Shown in pieces: positions 16,880-26,463 of a DNA stretch of 64,000 nt. The DNA is taken from positions 3,609,501 to 3,673,500 of the forward strand of contig NZ_CP090066.1 in assembly GCF_021391535.1 (NCBI RefSeq). Reading direction: 5' to 3'. Both the position numbers and the translations under genes were made by a program. How positions within the stretch are numbered: position 1 is the stretch's first letter; each line of letters begins with the position of its first letter. The notes beneath the pieces were generated by a model that was given only the letters and a program-made list of their open reading frames with translations, had not been told where the DNA came from and made no database searches. Origin of the DNA: Aurantimonas sp. HBX-1 (GTDB lineage: Bacteria; Pseudomonadota; Alphaproteobacteria; Rhizobiales; Rhizobiaceae).

Positions 16880-18010
16880 ATGGGCGCCTATATCCTCCGC
16901 CGCCTTCTTCTGATGATCCCGACGCTGCTCGGGATCATGGCGATCTCCTTCATCGTGATCCAGTTCGCGCCGGGCGGCCCGGTCGAGCAGGTGATCGCCA
17001 GCCTGCAGGGCGACGCCGGCGGGGCGACCGACCGCGTCTCCGGCGGCGGCGGCGATTTCGGCGCCAGCCAGGGCGCCGGCGAGAACTCCGGCTATCGCGG
17101 CGCGCAGGGGCTCGACCCCGCCTTCATCGCCCGGCTCGAAAAGCAGTTCGGCTTCGACAAGCCGCCGCTGGAGCGCTTCGGCCTGATGCTGTGGAACTAT
17201 GCGCGCTTCGATTTCGGCGAGAGCTATTTCCGCTCGATCTCGGTGTGGGAGCTGATCCTGGAGAAGCTGCCGGTGTCGATCTCGCTGGGGCTGTGGATCA
17301 CCCTCCTGTCCTACCTGATCTCGATCCCGCTCGGCATCCGCAAGGCGCTGAAGGACGGCTCGGCTTTCGACGTCTGGACCTCGGCGATCGTCATCGTCGC
17401 CTACGCGATCCCGGGCTTCCTGTTCGCGGTGCTCCTGATCGTGCTGTTCGCCGGCGGCTCGTTCTACGACTGGTTCCCGCTGCGGGGCCTGCTCTCGGAC
17501 GGCATACGCGGCGACTGGTGCGCGCCGTGGTCGGACGCGTTCGACGCCTCGCGCTGCGTGTCGCAGACCATTCCGGACTATTTCTGGCATCTGACGCTGC
17601 CGCTGGTCTCGCTGGCGCTGTCGGCCTTCGCCACGACGACGCTGCTCACCAAGAACTCGTTCCTCGACGAGATCCGCAAGCAGTACGTCACCACCGCCCG
17701 CGCCAAGGGCCTGTCGGAGCGGCAGGTGCTCTACGGCCACGTGTTCCGCAACGCCATGCTGATCATCGTCGCGGGCTTTCCGGGGGCGTTCATCTCCGCC
17801 TTCTTCGCCGGCTCGCTGCTGATCGAGACGATCTTCTCGCTCGACGGTCTCGGCCTCCTCGGCTTCGAGAGCATCTACCAGCGCGACTATCCGGTGGTGT
17901 TCGGCACGCTCTACATCTTCTCGTTGATCGGCCTCTTCACCGCGCTGATCTCCGACCTGACCTATACGTGGATCGATCCCCGGATCGACTTCGAACGGCG
18001 GGAGGTCTGA
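16880..18010 (+). CDS. yejB: YejB-type ABC transporter permease
   Basis: A 376-residue inner-membrane permease (BPD_transp_1). The N terminus M-G-A-Y-I-L-R-R-L-L-L-M-I-P-T-L-L-G is typical of DppB/OppB-type subunits, and the EAA-like loop reads T-A-R-A-K-G-L-S-E-R-Q-V near 275. The large insert rich in Gly/Ser after residue 45 and the L-D-P-A-F-I-A-R-L-E-K-Q-F-G-F-D-K-P segment mark the YejB branch. It begins 129 bases after the second binding protein and is separated from yejE by an inverted-repeat element. Confidence 0.92.
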   Translation: MGAYILRRLLLMIPTLLGIMAISFIVIQFAPGGPVEQVIASLQGDAGGATDRVSGGGGDFGASQGAGENSGYRGAQGLDPAFIARLEKQFGFDKPPLERFGLMLWNYARFDFGESYFRSISVWELILEKLPVSISLGLWITLLSYLISIPLGIRKALKDGSAFDVWTSAIVIVAYAIPGFLFAVLLIVLFAGGSFYDWFPLRGLLSDGIRGDWCAPWSDAFDASRCVSQTIPDYFWHLTLPLVSLALSAFATTTLLTKNSFLDEIRKQYVTTARAKGLSERQVLYGHVFRNAMLIIVAGFPGAFISAFFAGSLLIETIFSLDGLGLLGFESIYQRDYPVVFGTLYIFSLIGLFTALISDLTYTWIDPRIDFERREV

Positions 18011-18036
18011 GCATGAGCGTGATGACATCCCTCGAC

Positions 18037-18190
18037 CTTCGTCATCCTCGGACCCCGTCGCTTCGTCATCCTCGGACCCCGTCCCGAGGATCCAGGGCAA
18101 CGCCTGCATGGCATGCAGGGCCGGTCGTGACGGGCGTCGCTGCTCGCTTGGACCGACACTGGATCCTCGGGACGGGGCCCGAGGATGACG
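18037..18190. repeat. intergenic inverted-repeat element between yejB and yejE
   Basis: A 32-base arm at 18064-18095 pairs with 18159-18190 at 31 of 32 positions (core GTCATCCTCGGACCCCGTCC). The loop contains a second perfect hairpin, CCTGCATG-G-CATGCAGG (18103-18119). The left arm is preceded by a tandem direct copy: the 24 bases at 18037-18060 repeat at 18061-18084 with one difference. It occupies most of the 274-base yejB-yejE gap. The GTCATCCTCGG...CCGAGGAT type of palindrome resembles dispersed repeats known in alphaproteobacterial intergenic regions; only this full copy was found in the window. The transcript would form a very stable stem-loop. Confidence 0.85.
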
Positions 18191-18284
18191 TCGTGCCGGT
18201 GTCACGCGGCGCGTCGTCTGCATGCGTCGCCTTTTGCCAGAGCACGAGCGCCCGACTTCCAACCGCGATGGGAGGGCGCTGAAC

Positions 18285-19532
18285 ATGGACGACGCACTCA
18301 AGGACCGGCAGAAGCAGGACGAGGCGCGCCGGCAGGGCGGGCCCGACACCGTCCCCGAGGACCGCGCCGCCGAGATCGCGCGCGAGGAGACCGCCGGCAT
18401 CGCGCAGATGGCGCCGGAGGCGGCGCTGACGCGGCGTCCGCGGCTGTCGCCGCTGAACGTCAGGCGCTGGGAGAACTTCAAGGCGAACAAGCGCGGCTAC
18501 TGGTCGCTGTGGATCTTCCTCTTCCTGTTCGTCGTCACTTCCTTCGCCGAACTCGTCGCCAACGACCGGCCGCTGCTGGTCGAGTACAAGGGCGAGTTCT
18601 ACTACCCGGTGCTCGTCGACTATCCCGAGGAGGTGTTCGGCGGCTTCCTGCCGGTGACCAATTATCGCGACCCGTTCGTGCAGGACGAGATCGCCGCCAA
18701 TGGCTGGGCCGTGTGGCCGCCGATCCGCTATTCCTACCAGACGGTGAACAACGAGATCCCCACCCCGGCGCCGTCCGCGCCGTCCTGGATGTTCACCGAG
18801 GAGGAGCGCTGCCAGCGCTATCCGCTGGGTGTCGAGGATCCGAACTGCAATCTCGGCAACATGAACTGGCTCGGCACCGACGACCAGGCCCGCGACGTCG
18901 CGGCGCGGCTGATCTACGGCTTCCGGATCTCGGTGCTGTTCGGGCTGATCCTGACCGGCGCCTCGGCCGTCATCGGCGTCGCCGCCGGCGCGGTGCAGGG
19001 CTATTTCGGCGGCTGGGTGGACCTGTTGTTCCAGCGCTTCATCGAGATCTGGTCGTCGATCCCGGTGCTGTACCTGCTGCTGATCATCGCAGCGATCCTG
19101 CCGCCGGGCTTCTGGATCCTGCTCGGCATCATGCTGCTGTTCTCCTGGGTCGCCTTCGTCGGCGTCGTGCGGGCGGAGTTCCTGCGCGCCCGCAACTTCG
19201 AATACGTCAATGCCGCCCGGGCGCTCGGCGTCGGCGACTGGACGATCATGGTCCGGCACCTGCTGCCCAACGCCATGGTGGCGACGCTGACCTTCCTGCC
19301 GTTCATCCTCAACGGCTCGATCACCACGCTGACCTCGCTCGACTTCCTCGGCTTCGGCCTGCCGCCCGGCTCGCCGTCGCTCGGCGAACTGCTGGCGCAG
19401 GGCAAGAACAATCTGCAGGCGCCGTGGCTGGGCTTCTCCGGCTTCATCGTCCTGTCGCTGATGCTGTCGCTGCTGGTCTTCGTCGGCGAGGCCGTCCGCG
19501 ACGCCTTCGATCCCCGCAAGAGCTTCCGGTGA
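18285..19532 (+). CDS. yejE: YejE-type ABC transporter permease
   Basis: A 415-residue permease, partner of YejB. A ~55-residue cytoplasmic N-terminal extension rich in charged residues precedes L-S-P-L-N-V-R-R-W-E-N-F-K-A-N-K-R-G-Y-W-S, the start of the family core. The EAA loop is N-A-A-R-A-L-G-V-G-D-W-T-I-M-V-R-H-L-L-P-N. The periplasmic segment with M-N-W-L-G-T-D-D-Q-A-R-D-V is characteristic of YejE/DppC. GGAGG box nine bases before the ATG; the frame continues upstream to 18222 without better support. Confidence 0.92.
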   Translation: MDDALKDRQKQDEARRQGGPDTVPEDRAAEIAREETAGIAQMAPEAALTRRPRLSPLNVRRWENFKANKRGYWSLWIFLFLFVVTSFAELVANDRPLLVEYKGEFYYPVLVDYPEEVFGGFLPVTNYRDPFVQDEIAANGWAVWPPIRYSYQTVNNEIPTPAPSAPSWMFTEEERCQRYPLGVEDPNCNLGNMNWLGTDDQARDVAARLIYGFRISVLFGLILTGASAVIGVAAGAVQGYFGGWVDLLFQRFIEIWSSIPVLYLLLIIAAILPPGFWILLGIMLLFSWVAFVGVVRAEFLRARNFEYVNAARALGVGDWTIMVRHLLPNAMVATLTFLPFILNGSITTLTSLDFLGFGLPPGSPSLGELLAQGKNNLQAPWLGFSGFIVLSLMLSLLVFVGEAVRDAFDPRKSFR

Positions 19533-19562
19533 GGCAATGAATTGGTTTCCCGGAGAAGCGTC

Positions 19563-20504
19563 ATGAGCGCTCACGACCACGGGCACGACGACCACGACCA
19601 TGCCGGTCACGCCAGCGAGAGGCGCCTGATCTGGGCAGCCGCGCTGACCGGCGGCTTCATGCTGGCGGAGGTCGCCGGCGGCCTGATCTCGGGTTCGCTG
19701 GCCCTGCTCGCCGATGCCGGCCACATGTTCGTCGACTTCGCCGGCCTGGGGCTCGCCTTGTTCGCGATGCGCCTGGCGAGGCGCCCGGCGGACGCCAGCC
19801 GCAGCTACGGCTATGACCGCTTCCAGATCCTCGTCGCCTATTCCAACGGGCTGATCCTGTTCGGCATCGCGCTGTTCATCGTCATCGAGGCGTGGCGGCG
19901 GCTGTCCGAGCCGGTCGTCATCCTCGGCGGCCCGATGCTGGTGGTCGCGATCGGCGGCCTGCTCGTCAACATCGCGGCCTTCTTCGTCCTGCATGGCGGC
20001 GACAAGGAGGACCTGAACATGCGCGGCGCGCTGCTGCACGTGATGGGCGACCTGCTCGGCTCGGTCGCCGCCATCGCCGCCTCGGTGGTGATCCTGACGA
20101 CCGGATGGACGCCCATCGATCCGCTCCTGTCGGTGCTGGTCGCGCTGCTCATCCTCGGCAATGCTTACGGTCTCGTTCGCGACTCCGGCCATATCCTGCT
20201 GGAAGGCACCCCCAAGGGCGTCGACAGCACCGCGGTCGGCCCGCATCTCAGTGCCGAGATCGAAGGCGTCGTCGACATCCACCACGTCCATGTCTGGTCG
20301 ATCACGCCCAAGCGCCGCGCCGCCACGCTGCACGCCCGGATCGCGCAGGATTTCGAAGCGGCCGCGGTGACCCGGGCGATCAAGCGCGAGCTGTCGAAGC
20401 GCTTTTCCATCGACCACGTGACCGTCGAGATCGAGCGCGGCCATTGCGCCGATGCGGCGGACGACCACGCCCATCACGGCCACGGGCACCCCCACACGGC
20501 ATGA
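19563..20504 (+). CDS. cation diffusion facilitator (ZitB/CzcD-type zinc exporter)
   Basis: A 313-residue CDF transporter that should export Zn2+ (or Cd2+/Co2+) in exchange for protons. The N terminus has a His/Asp-rich metal-binding tail (H-D-H-G-H-D-D-H-D-H), the C terminus another (H-A-H-H-G-H-G-H-P-H). Six membrane segments carry the metal site residues: L-L-A-D-A-G-H-M-F-V-D in TM2 and H-V-M-G-D-L-L-G-S in TM5. GGAGA box six bases before the ATG. It sits inside the yej operon, between yejE and yejF, which is not the usual order. Confidence 0.9.
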   Translation: MSAHDHGHDDHDHAGHASERRLIWAAALTGGFMLAEVAGGLISGSLALLADAGHMFVDFAGLGLALFAMRLARRPADASRSYGYDRFQILVAYSNGLILFGIALFIVIEAWRRLSEPVVILGGPMLVVAIGGLLVNIAAFFVLHGGDKEDLNMRGALLHVMGDLLGSVAAIAASVVILTTGWTPIDPLLSVLVALLILGNAYGLVRDSGHILLEGTPKGVDSTAVGPHLSAEIEGVVDIHHVHVWSITPKRRAATLHARIAQDFEAAAVTRAIKRELSKRFSIDHVTVEIERGHCADAADDHAHHGHGHPHTA

Positions 20505-20517
20505 AAGGTATCGCGTC

Positions 20518-22166
<1,649 letters not shown>

Positions 22167-22170
<4 letters not shown>

Positions 22171-22823
22171 CCACCAGCCACTATCGCGACCAGCTGACCG
22201 ACCAGCCTCTGCCGTTCGTGCTGGACAGCGACGTGCTGCTGCACGAGGGTTTCCGCGACTTTCGCGTCGCCACGCTGCGTCACGCCCGGCTCGACGGCGA
22301 GGGCGACATCGGCCCGATCGAGCGCGAATATCTCGCGACGGGTCCCGTCGCGACGATCATTCCCTACGATCCGGATCGCGACGCCATCGTGGTGATCCGG
22401 CAGTTCCGCTTCGCCGCCGCCCTGCAGACCGCCAACGCCGCGGCGCTGGAACTGCCCGCCGGCATCGTCGATCTCGGCGAGAGCATCGAGGCGGCCGCCG
22501 CCCGCGAGCTGACCGAGGAAACGGGGCTGGTGCCCCGGGCGATCGAGGCCTGCTTCCGGATGCTGCCGGCGCCGGGGCTCACCACCGAGCATGCGACGAT
22601 CTTCCTCGCCATCGTCGACGCCGGGGAACTCGCCGACGCCGCCGGCAAGGCCGACGAGCACGAGGACATCAGGCCGATCCTCGCGCCGGTCGACGATCTC
22701 ATCGCCGCGGTCGACGAGGGCCGCGTCGAGAACGGCTATCTCATCGCCTGCACTCACTGGTTCGCGCGCAAGGGCCGGGCGCGGGCGCAGGCGCTGCTGG
22801 GCACAATCGATATCAGGGACTGA
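22167..22823 (+). CDS. Nudix hydrolase, ADP-ribose pyrophosphatase-like
   Basis: A 218-residue protein with a complete Nudix box, G-I-V-D-L-G-E-S-I ... R-E-L-T-E-E-T-G-L, preceded by the A-A-L-E-L-P-A strand that typifies the ADP-ribose pyrophosphatase (NudF) group. It likely hydrolyses ADP-ribose or a similar nucleoside diphosphate sugar. Its start overlaps the yejF stop by four bases, so it is in the same transcript; the logic linking it to peptide import is not obvious. Confidence 0.82.
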
Positions 22824-22826
22824 GCA

Positions 22827-23768
22827 TTGACCATTCTTCTCTCCGTCACCGGTTTCGACCCGATGCGCTGGCTGGCGGCGCTGCAGCAGGCCGGCAGCCA
22901 GCGCGACATCGTGCTCGAGCCAAAGGATTCGACCGACCCGACGATCGAATATGCCGTGGTCTGGAAGCAGCCGCCCGGGCTGCTGGAGAACCTGCCCAAC
23001 CTCAAGGCGATCTTCTCGCTCGGCGCCGGCGTCGACCACATCCTGGCGGACAAGCAGCTGCCGGACGTGCCGGTGGTGCGGATCGTCGCCGACGACCTGT
23101 CGGGGCGGATGAGCGAATACGTCGTCTGGCGGGTGCTCGACCACTTCCGCCGCGGCCGCGCCTATCGCACCCAGCAGGCGCAGAAGATCTGGCACGAGCG
23201 CATGCAGCCGGCGGCGCGCGAGATCACCGTCGGCATCATGGGCTTCGGCGAACTCGGCCGGGACGCCGCGGACAAGCTCAAGGCGCTCGGCTTCCGCGTC
23301 GCCGGCTGGGGCCGGTCGCCGAAGCCCGCCGAGGGCGTCGAGATGTTCGCCGGGACCGACGGGCTCGGGCCTTTCCTGGCGACGACCGACATCCTCGTCG
23401 TGCTGCTGCCGCTGACCGAGGCGACCCGCGGCATCATCGATGCAGCGCTGCTGTCTCAGCTGAAGCGCGACACGCCGCTCGGCGGCCCGGTGCTGATCAA
23501 TGCCGGGCGGGGCGGACTGCAGAACGAAGCGGCGATCCTCGACGCGCTGGACCGTGACACGCTGATGGAGGCCTCGCTGGACGTCTTCACGGTCGAACCG
23601 CTGCCGGCCACGAGCCGGCTGTGGACGCATCCGCGGGTGTTCGTGACGCCGCACATCGCGGCCTCCTCCGATCCCGACGCCCTCGCCCCGACGATCATGC
23701 AGCAGATCGCCGCGCACGAGCGCGGCGAGCCGCTCCGCCATCTCGTCGACCGCGCCGCCGGATACTGA
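22827..23768 (+). CDS. ghrA: glyoxylate/hydroxypyruvate reductase A-type D-2-hydroxyacid dehydrogenase
   Basis: A 313-residue NAD(P)H-dependent reductase of glyoxylate and hydroxypyruvate. The Rossmann motif is V-G-I-M-G-F-G-E-L-G; catalytic residues are Arg in I-N-A-G-R-G-G, Glu in D-V-F-T-V-E-P-L-P and His in V-T-P-H-I-A-A. The short N-terminal domain starting I-L-L-S-V-T-G matches the GhrA branch. The start is a TTG three bases after the preceding stop. Last gene of the yej transcript; it converges on a small leftward gene. Confidence 0.88.
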   Translation: MTILLSVTGFDPMRWLAALQQAGSQRDIVLEPKDSTDPTIEYAVVWKQPPGLLENLPNLKAIFSLGAGVDHILADKQLPDVPVVRIVADDLSGRMSEYVVWRVLDHFRRGRAYRTQQAQKIWHERMQPAAREITVGIMGFGELGRDAADKLKALGFRVAGWGRSPKPAEGVEMFAGTDGLGPFLATTDILVVLLPLTEATRGIIDAALLSQLKRDTPLGGPVLINAGRGGLQNEAAILDALDRDTLMEASLDVFTVEPLPATSRLWTHPRVFVTPHIAASSDPDALAPTIMQQIAAHERGEPLRHLVDRAAGY

Positions 23769-23789
23769 GCCGCCGCCCCGCCCCGCCGG

Positions 23790-23987
23790 TCAGAACCGGT
23801 CGTCCCGCTCCGGCCGCCTGAGCGAAGGGCCGCGCCCGTCCATCAGACCGAGATCGCGCTTCATCGCCTCGGACAAATTGTCGGCGTCGAGCCGGCGCCG
23901 CGCCGCCGGCGGGTTCGCGTCCGGCGGCATGCGGCCGATCGCCAGCCCGATCAGGGCAGGCAGAAGTCTTCCGATTTCCCAGGTCAT
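23790..23987 (-). CDS. small protein of unknown function (65 residues)
   Basis: An unrecognised 65-residue protein. It is supported by a strong GGGAGG box five bases before its ATG and by protein-like composition: a hydrophobic N-terminal third (L-L-P-A-L-I-G-L-A-I-G) and a charged C-terminal helix with N-L-S-E-A-M-K-R-D-L-G-L. The L-x-x-x-x-x-R-D-L/I-G-L pattern recalls the end of DUF1127-type small proteins of alphaproteobacteria, but the match is weak. Divergent from the LysR regulator and convergent with ghrA. Confidence 0.55.
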   Translation of the reverse strand: MTWEIGRLLPALIGLAIGRMPPDANPPAARRRLDADNLSEAMKRDLGLMDGRGPSLRRPERDDRF

Positions 23988-24078
23988 GCTGACCTCCCGT
24001 GGCTTGCCGTCTGAGCGGCATCTCTGGGGAGGATGGCCCCGAATGGGCTTGCCAAGCCAATCGAAGCTCGATCAGCTG

Positions 24079-24097
24079 GCATAAGGAGAGCTTATGC
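24079..24097. promoter_or_regulatory. palindrome at the start of the LysR-type regulator, probable operator
   Basis: GCATAAG - GAGAG - CTTATGC is a perfect seven-base inverted repeat and contains the T-N11-A core expected of LysR-type operators. It ends 15 bases before the regulator's ATG and lies in the 125-base space shared with the small leftward gene, so autoregulation is plausible. Binding is inferred, not shown. Confidence 0.5.
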
Positions 24098-24112
24098 GAG
24101 TGAGGGCGAGCG

Positions 24113-25066
24113 ATGAGTGGACGGTCGATCCCGCCCCTGGCAGCAATACGCGTGTTCGAGGCCGCCGCCCGGCATCTGAGCTTCACCCGCGCCGGCGAGG
24201 AGCTCGGCATGAGCCAGGCGGCGGTCAGCTACCAGATCAAGCTGATCGAGGAACGTGTCGGTGTGCCGCTGTTCCTGCGCCGGCCGCGCGGGCTGGTGCT
24301 GACCGACGCCGGCGAGCGCCTGCGGCCGATCCTGACCGAAGCCTTCGACCTGATCGCCGCGGGCTTCGGGCAGATCATGGCGGACGACAACACGCTGCTG
24401 CAGATCAGCGTCGTGCCGACCTTCAGCGCGGCGTGGCTGGCGCCGCGGATCGGCTTCTTCCAAATGCAGCACCCGACGATCGGGGTGCGCATGGTGGCGA
24501 CGCGGCAGGTCGTCGACTTCCTTCGCGACGAGGTCGACGTCGCCATTCGTGCGGGGCGCGGGCCGTGGCCCGGCCTCGTCCAGCACCGGCTGTTCCCGAC
24601 CGGCTTCACACCGATCCTGGCGCCGTCACTGCTCGAGCGGCTGGGGCCGCTCGAGGGACCCGCCGACCTTCTCGACGCGCCTCTCCTCGACCCCCACGAC
24701 CAGTGGTGGCCGCTGTGGTTCGCGGCGGCGGGGGTCAGCGGCTTCGATCCCGCGAACCGCCCGTTCTCGGACATGGGGGACCAGCATGTCGTCGCCCGCG
24801 CCGCCATCGCCGGGCACGGCATCGCCATCCTCACGCCGGTGTTCCACGAGGAGGCGCTGCGCGACGGCAGGCTCGTCCAGCCTTTCGAGCTCGTCGCCGA
24901 CGACCAGCACTACTATTGGCTGTGCTACGCGGAGTCGCGGCGCAACGTCGCGAAGATCCGTGCCTTCCGGGATTGGCTGTTGGCCGAGATGGCGGCCAAG
25001 CCGTCGCCGATGACCGGCTTCGGCGCCCGGCCGGAGGCCCCGGACGGGGGCGCCACGAGCGCCTAG
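24113..25066 (+). CDS. LysR-family transcriptional regulator, GcvA-like
   Basis: A 317-residue regulator. The winged HTH (about 8-66) contains F-T-R-A-G-E-E-L-G-M-S-Q-A-A-V-S-Y-Q-I, the GcvA-group recognition helix, followed by the substrate-binding domain (about 95-300). The C-terminal end with D-D-Q-H-Y-Y-W-L-C-Y is typical of this subgroup. The effector and targets are unknown; the adjacent small gene and its own gene are the natural candidates because of the shared palindrome. Confidence 0.88.
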   Translation: MSGRSIPPLAAIRVFEAAARHLSFTRAGEELGMSQAAVSYQIKLIEERVGVPLFLRRPRGLVLTDAGERLRPILTEAFDLIAAGFGQIMADDNTLLQISVVPTFSAAWLAPRIGFFQMQHPTIGVRMVATRQVVDFLRDEVDVAIRAGRGPWPGLVQHRLFPTGFTPILAPSLLERLGPLEGPADLLDAPLLDPHDQWWPLWFAAAGVSGFDPANRPFSDMGDQHVVARAAIAGHGIAILTPVFHEEALRDGRLVQPFELVADDQHYYWLCYAESRRNVAKIRAFRDWLLAEMAAKPSPMTGFGARPEAPDGGATSA

Positions 25067-25070
25067 CGCC

Positions 25071-25457
25071 TCAGTGGCCGTGCGCCGACAGCCACGCCTT
25101 CATCGCCGTGATCTCGGCTTCCTGGGCCGCGATGATGGTCTCGGCGAGTGTCCGCAGCTCCGGATCCTTGCCGTATTCGAGCTGGATCCGCGCCATGTCG
25201 ATGGCGCCCTGGTGGTGCGGGATCATCGAGCGGACGAAATCGACGTCGGCATCGCCCGTGAGATCGGCACCCATGGCCGCGTGCATGCGATCGTTGGCCT
25301 CGATGAATGCCTTGCTCGACGGGCTTGCGCCGGCATCGGGATTGGCCTCACCCATCGCGCCGTGGTCCATCGCGGCGGCGCCTTGGCTGTCATGGTCCTG
25401 GGCGGCAGCCGCCGGGACGAAGGCAAGAGCGGCAAGCAGAACAAGCGGCTTCAGCAT
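25071..25457 (-). CDS. DUF305 family exported protein
   Basis: A 128-residue secreted protein. The signal peptide ends A-F-V-P-A-A-A-A before Q-D-H-D. The ferritin-like DUF305 helix carries the family motif M-I-P-H-H-Q-G-A-I-D-M-A, plus several further His and Met residues (M-D-H-G-A-M). Some relatives (CopM) bind copper in the periplasm; a metal-binding role is inferred. It converges with the LysR gene (four bases between stops). Confidence 0.85.
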   Translation of the reverse strand: MLKPLVLLAALAFVPAAAAQDHDSQGAAAMDHGAMGEANPDAGASPSSKAFIEANDRMHAAMGADLTGDADVDFVRSMIPHHQGAIDMARIQLEYGKDPELRTLAETIIAAQEAEITAMKAWLSAHGH

Positions 25458-25511
25458 CGGGTCTCTCCATGTCAGTAGAGCCCCTTGTCGAAGCTTCCTG
25501 CAACGGGAGGG

Positions 25512-26417
25512 TCAAATCACGATCGGCGGAGCGTCGCCGCGGGTCACGGCAGCTGCCCTGAGCCGGCGGACGCCGGTAACCGCCGAACCGCGCGAGGCGA
25601 TCCGCGCGACAGCCTCGGCCAGCGGCTCGACCGCCGTCATCATGTGATGGGCGTTGGCGTGCAGAAGCCGCGAACCGTCCAGCATGATCCCGACATGGCC
25701 CTTCCAGAACACCAGGTCGCCGCGCTCCAGCGCCTCGATGCCGGCGAGCCGCGTGCCGAGTTCGCGCTCCTGCATGTCGGTATCGCGCGGCGCGTCGATC
25801 CCGGCCATGGCGCAGGCGATCTGCACCAGCCCGGAACAGTCGATGCCGGCGACGGTCTTGCCGCCCCACAGATAGGGGGCGCCGAGGAAGCGTTCGGCGA
25901 CGGCGACATAGTCCGGCGCCGCACCGCCGACCGTCTCGAGATGCTGCTCGACGACGAAGCCCCCGCCGACGAGTTCGGCGTAGCTTGCATTGTGGTCGGC
26001 GGCGGTGCCGGTCGCCGTGACCAGCGCGCCCATCGGCAGGAACGACAGCGGCGGACGCTTGATGTCGGGCGCCGGGAACACCAGCGTGCGCGGGACACAG
26101 ACGCGGTGCGTCGGCGCCTCGACCGGCCCGAGCGCAGCCGCCGGCAGATAGCCGACATAGGCGCTGGCGGCCGAGTCCGGCGCGAGCTTGGCCCACGCCC
26201 AGCCGCCTTCCTCCGCCAGGATGGTCACCGTCTCCCCGCGCAGCGCCTCGGTCTCGAGCGGCGCGTCGGGATCGGGCCGCCGCCGCAGCGGCGCCACCGG
26301 CGCGGCGACCTGGCGGCGGACGCCGGCGGTGAAGCTTGCGGCCTCGACGCGGCCTTTGAGGCCGGTCTCGGCGAGGTCGGCCCGGAAGGCGTGGCGGCGC
26401 GGATCGAGGTCCGTCAT
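25512..26417 (-). CDS. C40 (NlpC/P60) family peptidase with SH3-like domains
   Basis: A 301-residue cell-wall hydrolase. The first ~150 residues form bacterial SH3-like domains (P-L-R-R-R-P and G-W-A-W-A-K-L near 50-75). The NlpC/P60 domain follows: catalytic Cys in G-I-D-C-S-G-L-V-Q, His in K-G-H-V-G-I-M-L, and the third polar residue in L-H-A-N-A-H-H. Such enzymes cut D-Glu-mDAP bonds in murein peptides. No signal peptide is evident, so it may act in the cytoplasm on recycled muropeptides. It lies 46 bases after the M17 aminopeptidase gene on the same strand, which fits a peptide-recycling pair. Confidence 0.88.
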   Translation of the reverse strand: MTDLDPRRHAFRADLAETGLKGRVEAASFTAGVRRQVAAPVAPLRRRPDPDAPLETEALRGETVTILAEEGGWAWAKLAPDSAASAYVGYLPAAALGPVEAPTHRVCVPRTLVFPAPDIKRPPLSFLPMGALVTATGTAADHNASYAELVGGGFVVEQHLETVGGAAPDYVAVAERFLGAPYLWGGKTVAGIDCSGLVQIACAMAGIDAPRDTDMQERELGTRLAGIEALERGDLVFWKGHVGIMLDGSRLLHANAHHMMTAVEPLAEAVARIASRGSAVTGVRRLRAAAVTRGDAPPIVI

Positions 26418-26463
26418 GGTGTCGCTGTCCTGTGTCGTCTTGCCCGTGGCCGCATCGTTGCCG

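Noticed and set aside
15314..18490. A 1058-codon open frame on the minus strand across yejA2 and yejB, with similar giants opposite the tad, yej and dnaX genes
   Set aside because: Composition is Arg/Asp/Gly/Ala-rich low-quality sequence with no family motifs, and it lies opposite genes with clear domains; such frames arise from third-position GC bias.
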